Assembly: GCA_052143655.1 (NCBI GenBank)
Contig: JBKQSL010000432.1
Span: 1 to 30,696 of the forward strand
Direction of reading: 5' to 3'
Length of the DNA: 30,696 nt
From: CAVSUR01 sp052143655
GTDB taxonomy: Bacteria > Actinomycetota > Actinomycetes > Streptosporangiales > Streptosporangiaceae
This document shows, in pieces, positions 1-7,219 of the stretch. Under the pieces are notes generated by a model. That model saw nothing but the letters and a program-made list of their open reading frames with translations. It ran no database searches and was not told the DNA's origin. Made by a program: the position numbers and the translations under genes. Position 1 is the first letter of the stretch. Each line of letters opens with the position of its first letter.

Positions 1-213
1 CCGCCTCAGCCTGCTCGTCCGGTCCGCTCATGCCCTCCAGTATCGGAGTCGGCCCGGTGCCAGCGCAGGGCCAGAAGCCCTGCGCTTTTCGCCGGACCGC
101 TGCGCCGCTGCGCGGATTGACAGCGCCCGCAGCCAAGTTCAGGATTCATAACGAGCTATCCCGCCGCACGCCGCCCCCCTGCCGCTGCGCCGCCTGCGGG
201 GGTCGGAGGCCCG

Positions 214-455
214 ATGTTCGCCTGGCTTGCCGCCATCACGGCGCAGCTCGCCGGGTTCTGGCCTGCTGGCGGTCACTTCCTGGCCGGACAGGCCGGGGCC
301 GCGCCGTCCGCCGGGCTGATGGCGCTCGCCGCCGTCGCGTTCGTGCCGCTCGCGGCGGGCTCTACCTGCTGACCACGACGGCCTGGACGATGACCGAGCG
401 GCTCATGCTGCGCCGGGCCGTCGCCGCGCCCCGGTCCCGGCCGCAGGCAGCCTGA
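214..455 (+). pseudogene. Frameshifted C-terminal-like fragment of a YidC/Oxa1-type membrane insertase
   Basis: An ATG at 214 follows a good GGAGG ribosome site (205-209). It opens a hydrophobic reading frame that stops after about 50 codons, just beyond the peptide VPLAAG. One base later, in another frame, the sequence continues as GLYLLTTTAWTMTER and ends at 455. Joined, the two halves give about 80 residues with a last membrane segment followed by a basic tail, the pattern I know from the C-terminus of short actinobacterial YidC/Oxa1 proteins (PLAAGLYL.TTT.W). The break lies in the G run near 350-353, where one missing G explains the shift. The body of the insertase (the five-helix core) is absent upstream; 1-213 shows nothing recognisable. 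It is either a decayed remnant or a small membrane protein with a sequencing error. The family call rests on a short motif only. Confidence 0.45.
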
Positions 456-528
456 GCGGCTCACCCGCGCGGGCCGTCCATCCGGCCGGTCCGCGCGGGC
501 CCGCTGGCCGAAGCCGCGGCTGTTCGGC

Positions 529-1812
529 ATGATGGAGGGCATGCACCAGCCTCCCATCCCGCATGTGGCCAGCACCGACCCGGAGATTGCCGAGCTGATC
601 GAGGGTGAGGCACGCCGGCAGTTCTCCAAGGCCCGGCTGATCCCGTCCGAGAACTACGTATCGCAGGCCGTGCTCGAGGCCAGTGGCACGGTCCTGACGA
701 ACAAGTACTCCGAGGGGTACGCAGGCCGGCGCTACTACGAGGGCCAGCAGTTCATCGACCCGGTGGAGCAGATCGCGATCCAGCGGGCGCGGGAACTGTT
801 CGGCGTGGATCACGCGAACGTGCAGCCGTACTCTGGCTCGCCGGCGAATCTTGCCGTCTACCTGGCCTTCCTGAAGCCGGGCGAGACCGTGATGGGGATG
901 GCGCTGCCGATGGGCGGGCACCTGACCCACGGCTGGTCGGTGTCGGCGACGGGCAAGTGGTTCCGCGCCGTGCAGTACGGCGTGCGGGCGGACACTGGCC
1001 GCGTCGACCTCGACGAGGTGCGCGATATCGCGCTGCGCGAGCGGCCGAAGATCATCTTCTGCGGTGGCACGGCGATCCCGCGCACGATTGACTTCCCGGC
1101 GTTCGCGCAGATCGCCGCCGAGGCCGGGGCAGTGCTGGTGGCCGACATCGCGCACATCTCCGGGCTGGTGGTCGGCGGCGCGCACCCGAGCCCGGCCGGG
1201 CACGCCCAGGTGATCACCACGACGACGCACAAGACCCTGCGCGGCCCGCGCGGCGCGATGATCATGTCGACCGAGGAGCACGCCAAGGCACTGGACCGGG
1301 CGGTGTTCCCCGGCCTGCAGGGCGGCCCGCACAACCACACCACCGCCGCCATTGCGGTGGCGCTGCGCGAGGCCTCGCAGCCGGAGTTCCGCCAGTACGC
1401 GCACCAGGTAGTCGCCAACGCCAAGGCCCTGGCCGCCGCGCTGCTCGAGCGCGGCTTCAGCCTGGTCTCCGGCGGTACCGACAACCACCTGATCCTGGTG
1501 GACCTCACCCCGCAGGGCATCGCGGGCAAGCCCGGGGCCAAGGCGCTGGACCGGGCCGGGATCGAGGTCAACTACAACACCGTGCCGTTCGACCCGCGCA
1601 AGCCGTTCGACCCGTCCGGGATCCGGATCGGCACCCCGGCGATCACCACCCGCGGGCTGACGCAGGAGCACATGCCGCAGATCGCGGCCTGGATGGACGG
1701 CGCGATCACCGCGGCGCTCAAGGAGGACGAGGAGAGCATCGAGCGGATCGCCGCCGAGGTGCGCGACCTGCTAGCCGGCTTCCCGATGCCCGGCTGGTCC
1801 GCCCAGTCCTGA
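529..1812 (+). CDS. glyA: Serine hydroxymethyltransferase
   Basis: A cytosolic PLP enzyme that interconverts serine and glycine while loading tetrahydrofolate with a one-carbon unit. The 427-residue length is normal for the family. The N-terminal LIPSENYVSQAVLEASG block, the YAGRRYYEG loop, the HLTHGW segment and the PLP-lysine motif TTTTHKTLRGPRG (Lys about 235) are all present, as is the late GIRIGTPAITTRG block. The start is ambiguous: ATG codons lie at 529, 532 and 541, and none has an ideally spaced ribosome site, although GAGGG sits just before 541. The gene stands alone: no partner is coupled upstream, and 940 bp without a clear gene follow. Some actinomycetes carry two glyA copies; whether this is the only one cannot be seen here. 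Confidence 0.96.
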   Translation: MMEGMHQPPIPHVASTDPEIAELIEGEARRQFSKARLIPSENYVSQAVLEASGTVLTNKYSEGYAGRRYYEGQQFIDPVEQIAIQRARELFGVDHANVQPYSGSPANLAVYLAFLKPGETVMGMALPMGGHLTHGWSVSATGKWFRAVQYGVRADTGRVDLDEVRDIALRERPKIIFCGGTAIPRTIDFPAFAQIAAEAGAVLVADIAHISGLVVGGAHPSPAGHAQVITTTTHKTLRGPRGAMIMSTEEHAKALDRAVFPGLQGGPHNHTTAAIAVALREASQPEFRQYAHQVVANAKALAAALLERGFSLVSGGTDNHLILVDLTPQGIAGKPGAKALDRAGIEVNYNTVPFDPRKPFDPSGIRIGTPAITTRGLTQEHMPQIAAWMDGAITAALKEDEESIERIAAEVRDLLAGFPMPGWSAQS

Positions 1813-2754
1813 ACCGCCCGGCTGCGCCCGAAGGCCAACTGGTCCCGCAGCCCAGACCCCGTCCGCTTATTGGCGGGTGCGAGCGGGCCTGTTCCGCTTC
1901 GGTGCGCCTGCCCGGCTGCGCTGCCCGGCTGCGCTGCCCGGTGCCGCTATCGCCCCGCGTCGTCGCGGCGCCCGCCAGCCCGTCCAACGGACCGTTCACC
2001 GGCACCGAACGCGCTCAGTGGGCCGTTCATCGGGTCGTGGGACCTATTACCGGGCTGAGGCCCGGCCGGCGGGCGTGTTTCGCGGTCCGGGCGCTGGTTT
2101 ATCGGGGTCGTATTCTGCTGGCCCGGCGAGTCGCGCTGACCGGGTACTTCTACGGCAGATAGCCTCATTCACCAAGCATTGCACAGCCTGACGTTTTCCG
2201 GTGCGCAGCAAATGCCGGAATTTGGATTTAAGTCGCGTCTGGCCTGGTAGTGCGATTACGGCCGCCTATACAGGCCCCGGTTACCGCACTGTCGCGGGCT
2301 ACCGGGAAAAGGGTCGGCGTTCTGCGGGGGCGGGACGGTAATCACGGGGAAGGGCCTGGCTGGCTATGAAATCCAGAATCTTAACTGCATTGTCGGCGGA
2401 CCGCAGAATTCGCCATTCACGCATAACGGGCCGGCCTGCCGGACCCAGCCGGGCGGCGGAGCCGAGCAGGCCCGCCGGACCGAGCCGGGCTGCCCGGCCG
2501 GGCCGGAGTGCTGGGACGAGCCGGCCTGCGGGACCGAGACGGGGCGCGGGGCCAGGCAGACCCTGACAGGGCTTCCGGCGGCGGCGCCCGGCCCTGACGG
2601 CCTTCCCGGCATCGCCGGCAGCACCGGCACTGGGCCCCGAGGGCCGCGGCGCCGCGCATCGCCCTGGCAGCCGTATGCCAGCACGCCGCAGCCCGGCCCG
2701 GGCCGGAACCGGTGATGTCGGCATCCGAATCACACGACGAGGCGGTTTTTCAGC
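1813..2754. other. Long intergenic region, no convincing gene
   Basis: No reading frame here has recognisable protein content. 1915-1945 contains short GC-rich direct repeats. 2100-2310 is distinctly less GC-rich and holds the structured element listed separately. 2420-2570 is strongly repetitive (CCGGACCGAGCC-type units). A frame at 2366-2566 would encode an Ala/Pro/Arg/Ser-rich repeat peptide; I regard it as composition-driven, though an ATG with an A/G-rich stretch upstream makes a real small peptide not impossible. The region probably carries the promoter and leader of the secreted protein starting at 2755. Confidence 0.6.
2241..2306 (+). promoter_or_regulatory. Cluster of interleaved inverted repeats in the leader region of the secreted lectin gene
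   Basis: Within 66 bases there are three complementary pairs. GGCCTG (2241-2246) pairs with CAGGCC (2271-2276). AGTGCG (2249-2254) pairs with CGCACT (2285-2290). CCCGGT (2276-2281) pairs with ACCGGG (2301-2306), and this last stem encloses CCGC/GCGG. The first two pairs interleave, so they would form a pseudoknot or mutually exclusive folds. The third is a compact hairpin followed by AAAAGGG. It does not match a riboswitch class that I can recognise. It could be a regulatory leader, a terminator-like fold or chance in GC-rich DNA. Confidence 0.3.
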
Positions 2755-5157
2755 ATGCTCGCAGATCAGCTGGCCCGGATCGGGCGGCAGGCAGGCGCGG
2801 TGGCAGCGGGGGCAGCCCTCGCCGCTGGCGCACTGCTGGCCGGATCGGCGGTCCCGGCCAGGGCCGGCGCCGCGGCGCCTGAGATGGCGCGCACCCTGAA
2901 GCGGGTCTCCTACCGCGGCTACACGTTCACGGTCCCGCGCTCCTGGCCGGTCATCGACGAGGCCGGGCATCCGGGCCACTGCGTGCGCTTCGACGAGCAC
3001 GCGGTGTACCTCGGCGCGCCCGGCATCAACCAGGTGTGCCCGAGCTGGCTCGTCGGCACCACCGAGGCCGTGCTCATCCAGCCCGCCCGGGGCGGCTCGG
3101 CCCGGCGCTCGGTGGAGGACCCCACCGCGCGGGTGATCACGGTGCGGGACCGCCGGATCCGCCTGACGGCCACGTTCGACACCGATCCGACGGTCGTCTA
3201 CCGGATCCTGTCCAGCGCGCGGCTGCCCGCGCCGGTCATCGAGGAGCCCAACCCGGCAAGGCTCGCCGCTGCCTACGCCCCGGCCAGCCGCCCCGGCGCG
3301 GCCGGCGGGGCCGCGGACGGCCAGCCTCGCGGCGCCCAGACGGCCCGCCGCGGCGCGGTCACCGCGGTGCTGACGGCCGACCGCAGGCCCGGCACGGCCC
3401 GGGCCGGCGGGGCCGCAGCCGGAACCGCCACCGGGCGATCCAGGTCCGGCCGGCCACCCCGGACGACGCGCACCGACCTGCCGACCGTGGTCGCGGCCTG
3501 GCACGGGCTGGGATTCGACTCCTGCGCGGCGCCGAGCGCCGGATACATGCGCGCGTGGCGGCGGCACTCGCCGTACCGGGCTGTCGGCATCTACATCGGC
3601 GGCGCGGACCGGGCCTGCGCCCAGCCCAACCTGACGGCCCGGTGGGTTGCCAGCCAGGCCCGGGCGGGCTGGCACTTCATCCCGCTGTATGTGGGCCCGC
3701 AGGCCGCTTACGGCGAGATCAGCTCGTCGGCCAGCCAGGGCACCCGGGCCGCCGCCGACGCCGTCGTGCAGGCCGAGCGGCTGGGCCTGGGCCCGGGCAC
3801 GCCGCTCTACTACGACATGGAGGCGTACCCGCCGAGCCAGTCGTCGCAGGCACTGCGCTTCCTGTCGGCGTGGACCCGGGAACTGCACCAGCTGTCGTAC
3901 CTGTCGGGCGTGTATTCCAGCTCGCAGTCCGGCGTCAGCGACCTGTCCCGTGCCTACGCGCGGCACGGCTACGCGCGGCCGGATGCCATCTTCGACGCGC
4001 TGTGGAACGGCCGGACTAACACTGCCGACCCCGCCTACCGGGCCGGGGAGTGGGCCAGTCACCGGCGGCTGCACCAGTACAGCGGCAACGTCCGGCAGAC
4101 CTTCGGCGGCGACTCGATCGACATCGACCAGGACTACCTGAACGTGAGCCTGCCCTGGCCGGGCGGCACCGCGCAGGGTACCCCCGCGCTGTCGCGGGCT
4201 AACGGCACCGTGGCGGTGTTCTACCGAGGGCCGGGCCGGCATCTGTGGCGGGACGTGCACAAGGCCGGGTCGGGCTGGGCGCACCCGGTCAACATGGGCG
4301 GCACGCTCGCCTCCGCACCGTCGGCAGCCGACGTCGGCGCCGGGGCCGTGCGGGTCTTCTACAAGGGGGCCGGCGGCTACCTGTACGAGCGGGCGGGCGG
4401 CTGGTCGGGCGGCTGGCGGCCGCCGCGGCGGATCTCGATGCTGGGCGTGATCGGCAGCCCGCCCCGGGCGGTCGCGCAGTCCGACGGGGTCGTGGACGTG
4501 TTCTGGCGCGGATCGGCCGACGATCATCTGTGGCACGGCGAGTACAGCCCCGGGCATGGCTGGGCGGGGCCGCAGGGCCTGGGCGGCAGCCTGGCCTGCG
4601 GCCCGGCGCCCGCGGCGTCGGCGGACGGCCGGGTCGCGGTGTTCTGGCGCGGCACGAACGGCAGCCTGTGGCAGGTGACCAGGGGCCTGGGGGGCAGCTG
4701 GACCGGCCCCGCTGACCTCGGCATGGGCCCGCTGGGCGGCTCGGTCTACGCGACCGCGCAGCCGTCCGGCGCAGTTCAGGTGGTGTGGCGCGGCTCGCAC
4801 CCGCGCAGTGTCTGGGCAGCGTACCGCAGCGCGTCGGGCCGCTGGACCGGCCCGCGTGACCTGGGCGGCAGCGTCACCCGCACGCCCTGGCCGGTGACCG
4901 CGGCCGGCGCGGTCCGGGTGCTGTGGCGCGGACCGCACGGCGGCCTGTGGGCGGTCCGCCGCCGCCATACGGGGCGGTTCGCGGCCCCGGTCCGGCTGCG
5001 CCGGGGCTCATTGCGTTCCGCGCCGTTCGCGGCGGTCGGCGGCCCGGGTGGCCCGCTGGAGCTGTTCTGGGCCGGGCGGTCCGGCATGCTCTGGTCGGCG
5101 GCGGTCCGCGGCGGCAGCACCGTCGGCGCGCACAGCCTGGGCAGCCGGATGTCCTGA
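2755..5157 (+). CDS. Secreted DUF1906 (glycoside-hydrolase-like) protein with C-terminal seven-repeat PLL-type lectin propeller
   Basis: An exported 800-residue protein. Residues 1 to about 38 form a signal peptide: a short basic start, an Ala/Gly/Leu core and a likely cleavage site after PARA. Residues about 45-150 form a small domain (RGYTFTVPRSWPV...) that I do not recognise. A Pro/Ala/Arg-rich linker follows to about 240. Residues about 243-465 match DUF1906, the Rv2525c-like TIM-barrel relative of glycoside hydrolases; starting motifs are GFDSCAAPS and YIGG, and YYDMEAY carries acidic residues Asp354 and Glu356 at the usual catalytic strand. From about 475 to 795 there are seven repeats built on [AVQ]x[FV][YW][RKA]G...LW, as in PLL/fucose-lectin-like seven-bladed propellers. 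The likely role is binding and perhaps cutting of cell-wall or environmental glycans; substrate unknown. The ATG at 2755 has only a weak GAGG about 12 bases upstream. Confidence 0.88.
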   Translation: MLADQLARIGRQAGAVAAGAALAAGALLAGSAVPARAGAAAPEMARTLKRVSYRGYTFTVPRSWPVIDEAGHPGHCVRFDEHAVYLGAPGINQVCPSWLVGTTEAVLIQPARGGSARRSVEDPTARVITVRDRRIRLTATFDTDPTVVYRILSSARLPAPVIEEPNPARLAAAYAPASRPGAAGGAADGQPRGAQTARRGAVTAVLTADRRPGTARAGGAAAGTATGRSRSGRPPRTTRTDLPTVVAAWHGLGFDSCAAPSAGYMRAWRRHSPYRAVGIYIGGADRACAQPNLTARWVASQARAGWHFIPLYVGPQAAYGEISSSASQGTRAAADAVVQAERLGLGPGTPLYYDMEAYPPSQSSQALRFLSAWTRELHQLSYLSGVYSSSQSGVSDLSRAYARHGYARPDAIFDALWNGRTNTADPAYRAGEWASHRRLHQYSGNVRQTFGGDSIDIDQDYLNVSLPWPGGTAQGTPALSRANGTVAVFYRGPGRHLWRDVHKAGSGWAHPVNMGGTLASAPSAADVGAGAVRVFYKGAGGYLYERAGGWSGGWRPPRRISMLGVIGSPPRAVAQSDGVVDVFWRGSADDHLWHGEYSPGHGWAGPQGLGGSLACGPAPAASADGRVAVFWRGTNGSLWQVTRGLGGSWTGPADLGMGPLGGSVYATAQPSGAVQVVWRGSHPRSVWAAYRSASGRWTGPRDLGGSVTRTPWPVTAAGAVRVLWRGPHGGLWAVRRRHTGRFAAPVRLRRGSLRSAPFAAVGGPGGPLELFWAGRSGMLWSAAVRGGSTVGAHSLGSRMS

Positions 5158-5165
5158 TCGCGGCC

Positions 5166-5195
5166 AGCCCGCCCCGGGCGCGCCCGGGACGGGCT
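5166..5195. terminator. Bidirectional hairpin between convergent genes
   Basis: A 30-bp palindrome with a single non-complementary pair lies between the stop of the lectin gene (5157) and the stop of the sqd1-like gene, whose last base is 5195. In minus-strand RNA the odd pair is a U-G wobble, so the 15-bp stem is essentially perfect in that direction. There is no U tract, which is common for actinobacterial terminators. Its position between two convergent genes fits shared termination. Confidence 0.75.
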
Positions 5196-6358
5196 CAGTT
5201 GCTGATCGTGCTGGATGGGCGGCGCCACTCGATCGTCGGGATCATGGCCTCCGGCCGGACCCGGTGGGCGTAGCGCTTGGTGATGTGCAGCAGCGACTCG
5301 AGCAGCGTGTCGGACAGCAGGTGCGGCTCCAGCCCCAGCTCGACCAGGCCGGAGTGGATCACGTTGTAGTGGTGGTTCTCCTCCTCGACCCGCGGATTGT
5401 CGAGATGCTCGATCCGCACCGACTCCGGGCTGACCTTGGCGATGATCTCGGCCATCTGGGTGATCGACAGCGACTCGGTCATCTGGTTGAAGACCCGGAA
5501 CTCGCCCCGGTCGGCCGGGTTCTCGCAGGCCAGCTGGAGGCAGCGGACGGTGTCCCGGATCTCGATGATGCCCCGGGTCTGCGATCCGCCGCCGTAGACG
5601 GTCAGCGGCTGGCCGATCACCGACTGGATGACGAAGCGGTTGAGCACGGTGCCGAACACGGCGTCGTAGTCGTACCGGGTGGCTAGCCGGTCATCGCGGG
5701 CGGTCTCCGGGGTCTGCTGGCCGTACACCACGCCCTGGTTCAGGTCGGTCGCGCGCAGGTCCCAGATCCGGCAGGCGAACTCGATGTTGTGGCTGTCATG
5801 CACCTTGGACAGGTGGTAGAACGATCCCGGCCGCTTGGGGAACAGCACCCGGTCCTTGCGGCCCTTGTGCTCGACCTCCAGCCAGCCTTCCTCGATGTCG
5901 ATGTTGGGCGTGCCGTACTCGCCCATCGTGCCGAGCTTGACCAGGTGGATGTCCGGGTTGAGCTCGGCGATCGCGTACAGCACGTTCAGGTTGCCGACGA
6001 CGTTGTTGACCTGGGTGTAGACGGCGTGCTTGCGGTCGACCATCGAGTAGGGGGCGGCCCGCTGCTCGGCGAAGTGGATGATCGCGCCGGGCTCGAAGTC
6101 CCGCACCATGTTGTAGGTGAAGTCCGCGTCGCACAGGTCGCCGATGTAGCAGCCGATCCGCCTGCCGGTCAGCTCGTGCCAGGTCCTGATCCTGGTTTGC
6201 AGCGGCTCGATCGGCACCAGGCTGTCCACGCCCATCTCGAAGTCGTAGCTGCGCCGCACGAAATTGTCGGCGATCGCGACCTCGTGGCCGACCTCGGACA
6301 GGTGCAGTGCCGTGGGCCAGCCGAGGTAGCCGTCCCCGCCCAACACCAAGATCTTCAT
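5195..6358 (-). CDS. UDP-sulfoquinovose synthase-like SDR (SQD1/SqdB family)
   Basis: An extended short-chain dehydrogenase of 387 residues. The family enzyme converts UDP-glucose plus sulfite to UDP-sulfoquinovose with tightly bound NAD. The N-terminal nucleotide-binding motif is GGDGYLGWPTALHLS rather than the usual GxxGxxG of epimerases, which is the SQD1 signature. Other SQD1-like blocks follow in order: AEQRAAPYSM, KLGTMGEYGTPNIDIEEG, SFYHLSKVHDSHNI, RATDLNQGVVYG, DYDAVFGTVLNRF, LTVYGGGSQTRG and RVFNQMTES. The catalytic set is Thr144, Glu147, Tyr181 and Lys185, one residue off the plant numbering I recall (Thr145, Tyr182, Lys186). No SQD2/SqdX glycosyltransferase is visible nearby; the neighbours are a GtrA protein and a GT2. 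The product may feed a sulfonated glycan or lipid rather than classical SQDG, or the specificity may have shifted. The ATG at 6358 is the only sensible start. Confidence 0.88.
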   Translation of the reverse strand: MKILVLGGDGYLGWPTALHLSEVGHEVAIADNFVRRSYDFEMGVDSLVPIEPLQTRIRTWHELTGRRIGCYIGDLCDADFTYNMVRDFEPGAIIHFAEQRAAPYSMVDRKHAVYTQVNNVVGNLNVLYAIAELNPDIHLVKLGTMGEYGTPNIDIEEGWLEVEHKGRKDRVLFPKRPGSFYHLSKVHDSHNIEFACRIWDLRATDLNQGVVYGQQTPETARDDRLATRYDYDAVFGTVLNRFVIQSVIGQPLTVYGGGSQTRGIIEIRDTVRCLQLACENPADRGEFRVFNQMTESLSITQMAEIIAKVSPESVRIEHLDNPRVEEENHHYNVIHSGLVELGLEPHLLSDTLLESLLHITKRYAHRVRPEAMIPTIEWRRPSSTISN

Positions 6359-6589
6359 GATCGTGCTCCCGCCTATTCCTATTCAACTTATAGGCAATAT
6401 ACGCCGATCCAGGCAGTCACTGTATTGCCTGGTGCTCACTTCATGATGCGGCAAAAATATCGTCCTGGCCGGGTCGGCGCTGTGACGCGGATCGCCGACC
6501 TGGGCAACATGGAACCGAGCCTGCAATGCAGTCCCGTACTGTATATCTGTCGTACCGACGTTCAGTTTTTCGCCCATTCGAGGACAAAC
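6359..6589. promoter_or_regulatory. Divergent promoter region with competing inverted repeats (6392-6432)
   Basis: This is the 231-bp spacer between the divergent sqd1-like and gtrA-like genes, and it is clearly AT-richer than its surroundings. AGGCAATA (6392-6399) has its perfect complement TATTGCCT at 6423-6430. Inside, CCAGGCA (6409-6415) pairs with TGCCTGG (6426-6432). The two pairs share the right arm, so they are alternative stems or repeated half-sites of a DNA-binding protein. Promoters for both genes must lie here; I cannot assign -35/-10 elements with confidence. Confidence 0.4.
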
Positions 6590-7219
6590 ATGACACTGGA
6601 AGCGAACAAGTTCGCCAAGTCCGCCTCGCGGTTCCTGCCGCGCCCGCTGCGTGACTGGCTGCGCAGCAAGGCTGGTACCCAGTTCATGCGCTTCATCCCG
6701 GTGTCGGTCGCTGCCGTGATCACCAGTCAGGTGACGCTGACGGTGCTGATCGAGGGATTCCATGTCACCGCGGGCACCTCGGGCGTCGTCGCCTCGATGG
6801 CGGGCGCGGCTGTGAGCTACGTCCTCAGCCGCTGGGCCTGGCACCGTAAGGGCAGGCCCAGCGTGCTGAAGGAGACGATCCCGTTCTGGGCGGTGTCGGT
6901 CGGTGCCTGGCTGTTCCTCGGCCTGGTCACGCACTACGCCCATGTCTGGGCCGTGTCCATGAACCTGGGCGGCCTGCAGCGGGTCGTCCTGGTCAACGGC
7001 GCCTACTTCATCGCCAACTGCGTGACGTTCGTCGCGCGGTTCGCGATCTTCCACTACGTCCTGTTCGCTGACCGCGGGTCCGCAGCGCGGCTGGCCTCGG
7101 TGGACCCGATCGATGCCGCCGACTCGGTGGCGGTCGCGCTGGCCCGCGAGGAAGGGGCGGCCGCCGCCCCGGCCCCGGCCCCGGCGCCGGTGACTGGCGA
7201 GCCGGCTGAGCGCCGCTGA
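6590..7219 (+). CDS. GtrA-family polytopic membrane protein
   Basis: About 209 residues from the ATG at 6590, which has GAGGA five bases upstream; a longer open frame upstream is not needed. Four hydrophobic segments are visible (roughly residues 33-55, 60-78, 95-115 and 130-152), with the charged WAWHRKGRPSVLKE loop between the second and third. This matches GtrA/DPMS-fold proteins, which act with polyprenol-phosphate glycosyltransferases to move or present lipid-linked sugars across the membrane. The last 55 residues are a hydrophilic Ala/Pro tail (APAPAPAP) that overlaps, antisense, the tail of the GT2 gene. Placement between an SQD1-like enzyme and a GT2 suggests a lipid-linked sugar step in glycan assembly. 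The substrate is inference only. Confidence 0.85.
   Translation: MTLEANKFAKSASRFLPRPLRDWLRSKAGTQFMRFIPVSVAAVITSQVTLTVLIEGFHVTAGTSGVVASMAGAAVSYVLSRWAWHRKGRPSVLKETIPFWAVSVGAWLFLGLVTHYAHVWAVSMNLGGLQRVVLVNGAYFIANCVTFVARFAIFHYVLFADRGSAARLASVDPIDAADSVAVALAREEGAAAAPAPAPAPVTGEPAERR

Noticed and set aside
2366..2566. A 66-codon Ala/Pro/Arg/Ser repeat peptide
   Set aside because: Its repeats follow from a GC-rich DNA repeat, the ribosome site is poor, and no similarity is recognised; too weak to annotate as a gene.
2299..4968. An 889-codon minus-strand open frame
   Set aside because: It is antisense to the signal-peptide/DUF1906/lectin gene and to repetitive spacer DNA. Its product is Arg/Pro/Ala-rich without domains, as expected for a GC-rich shadow frame.
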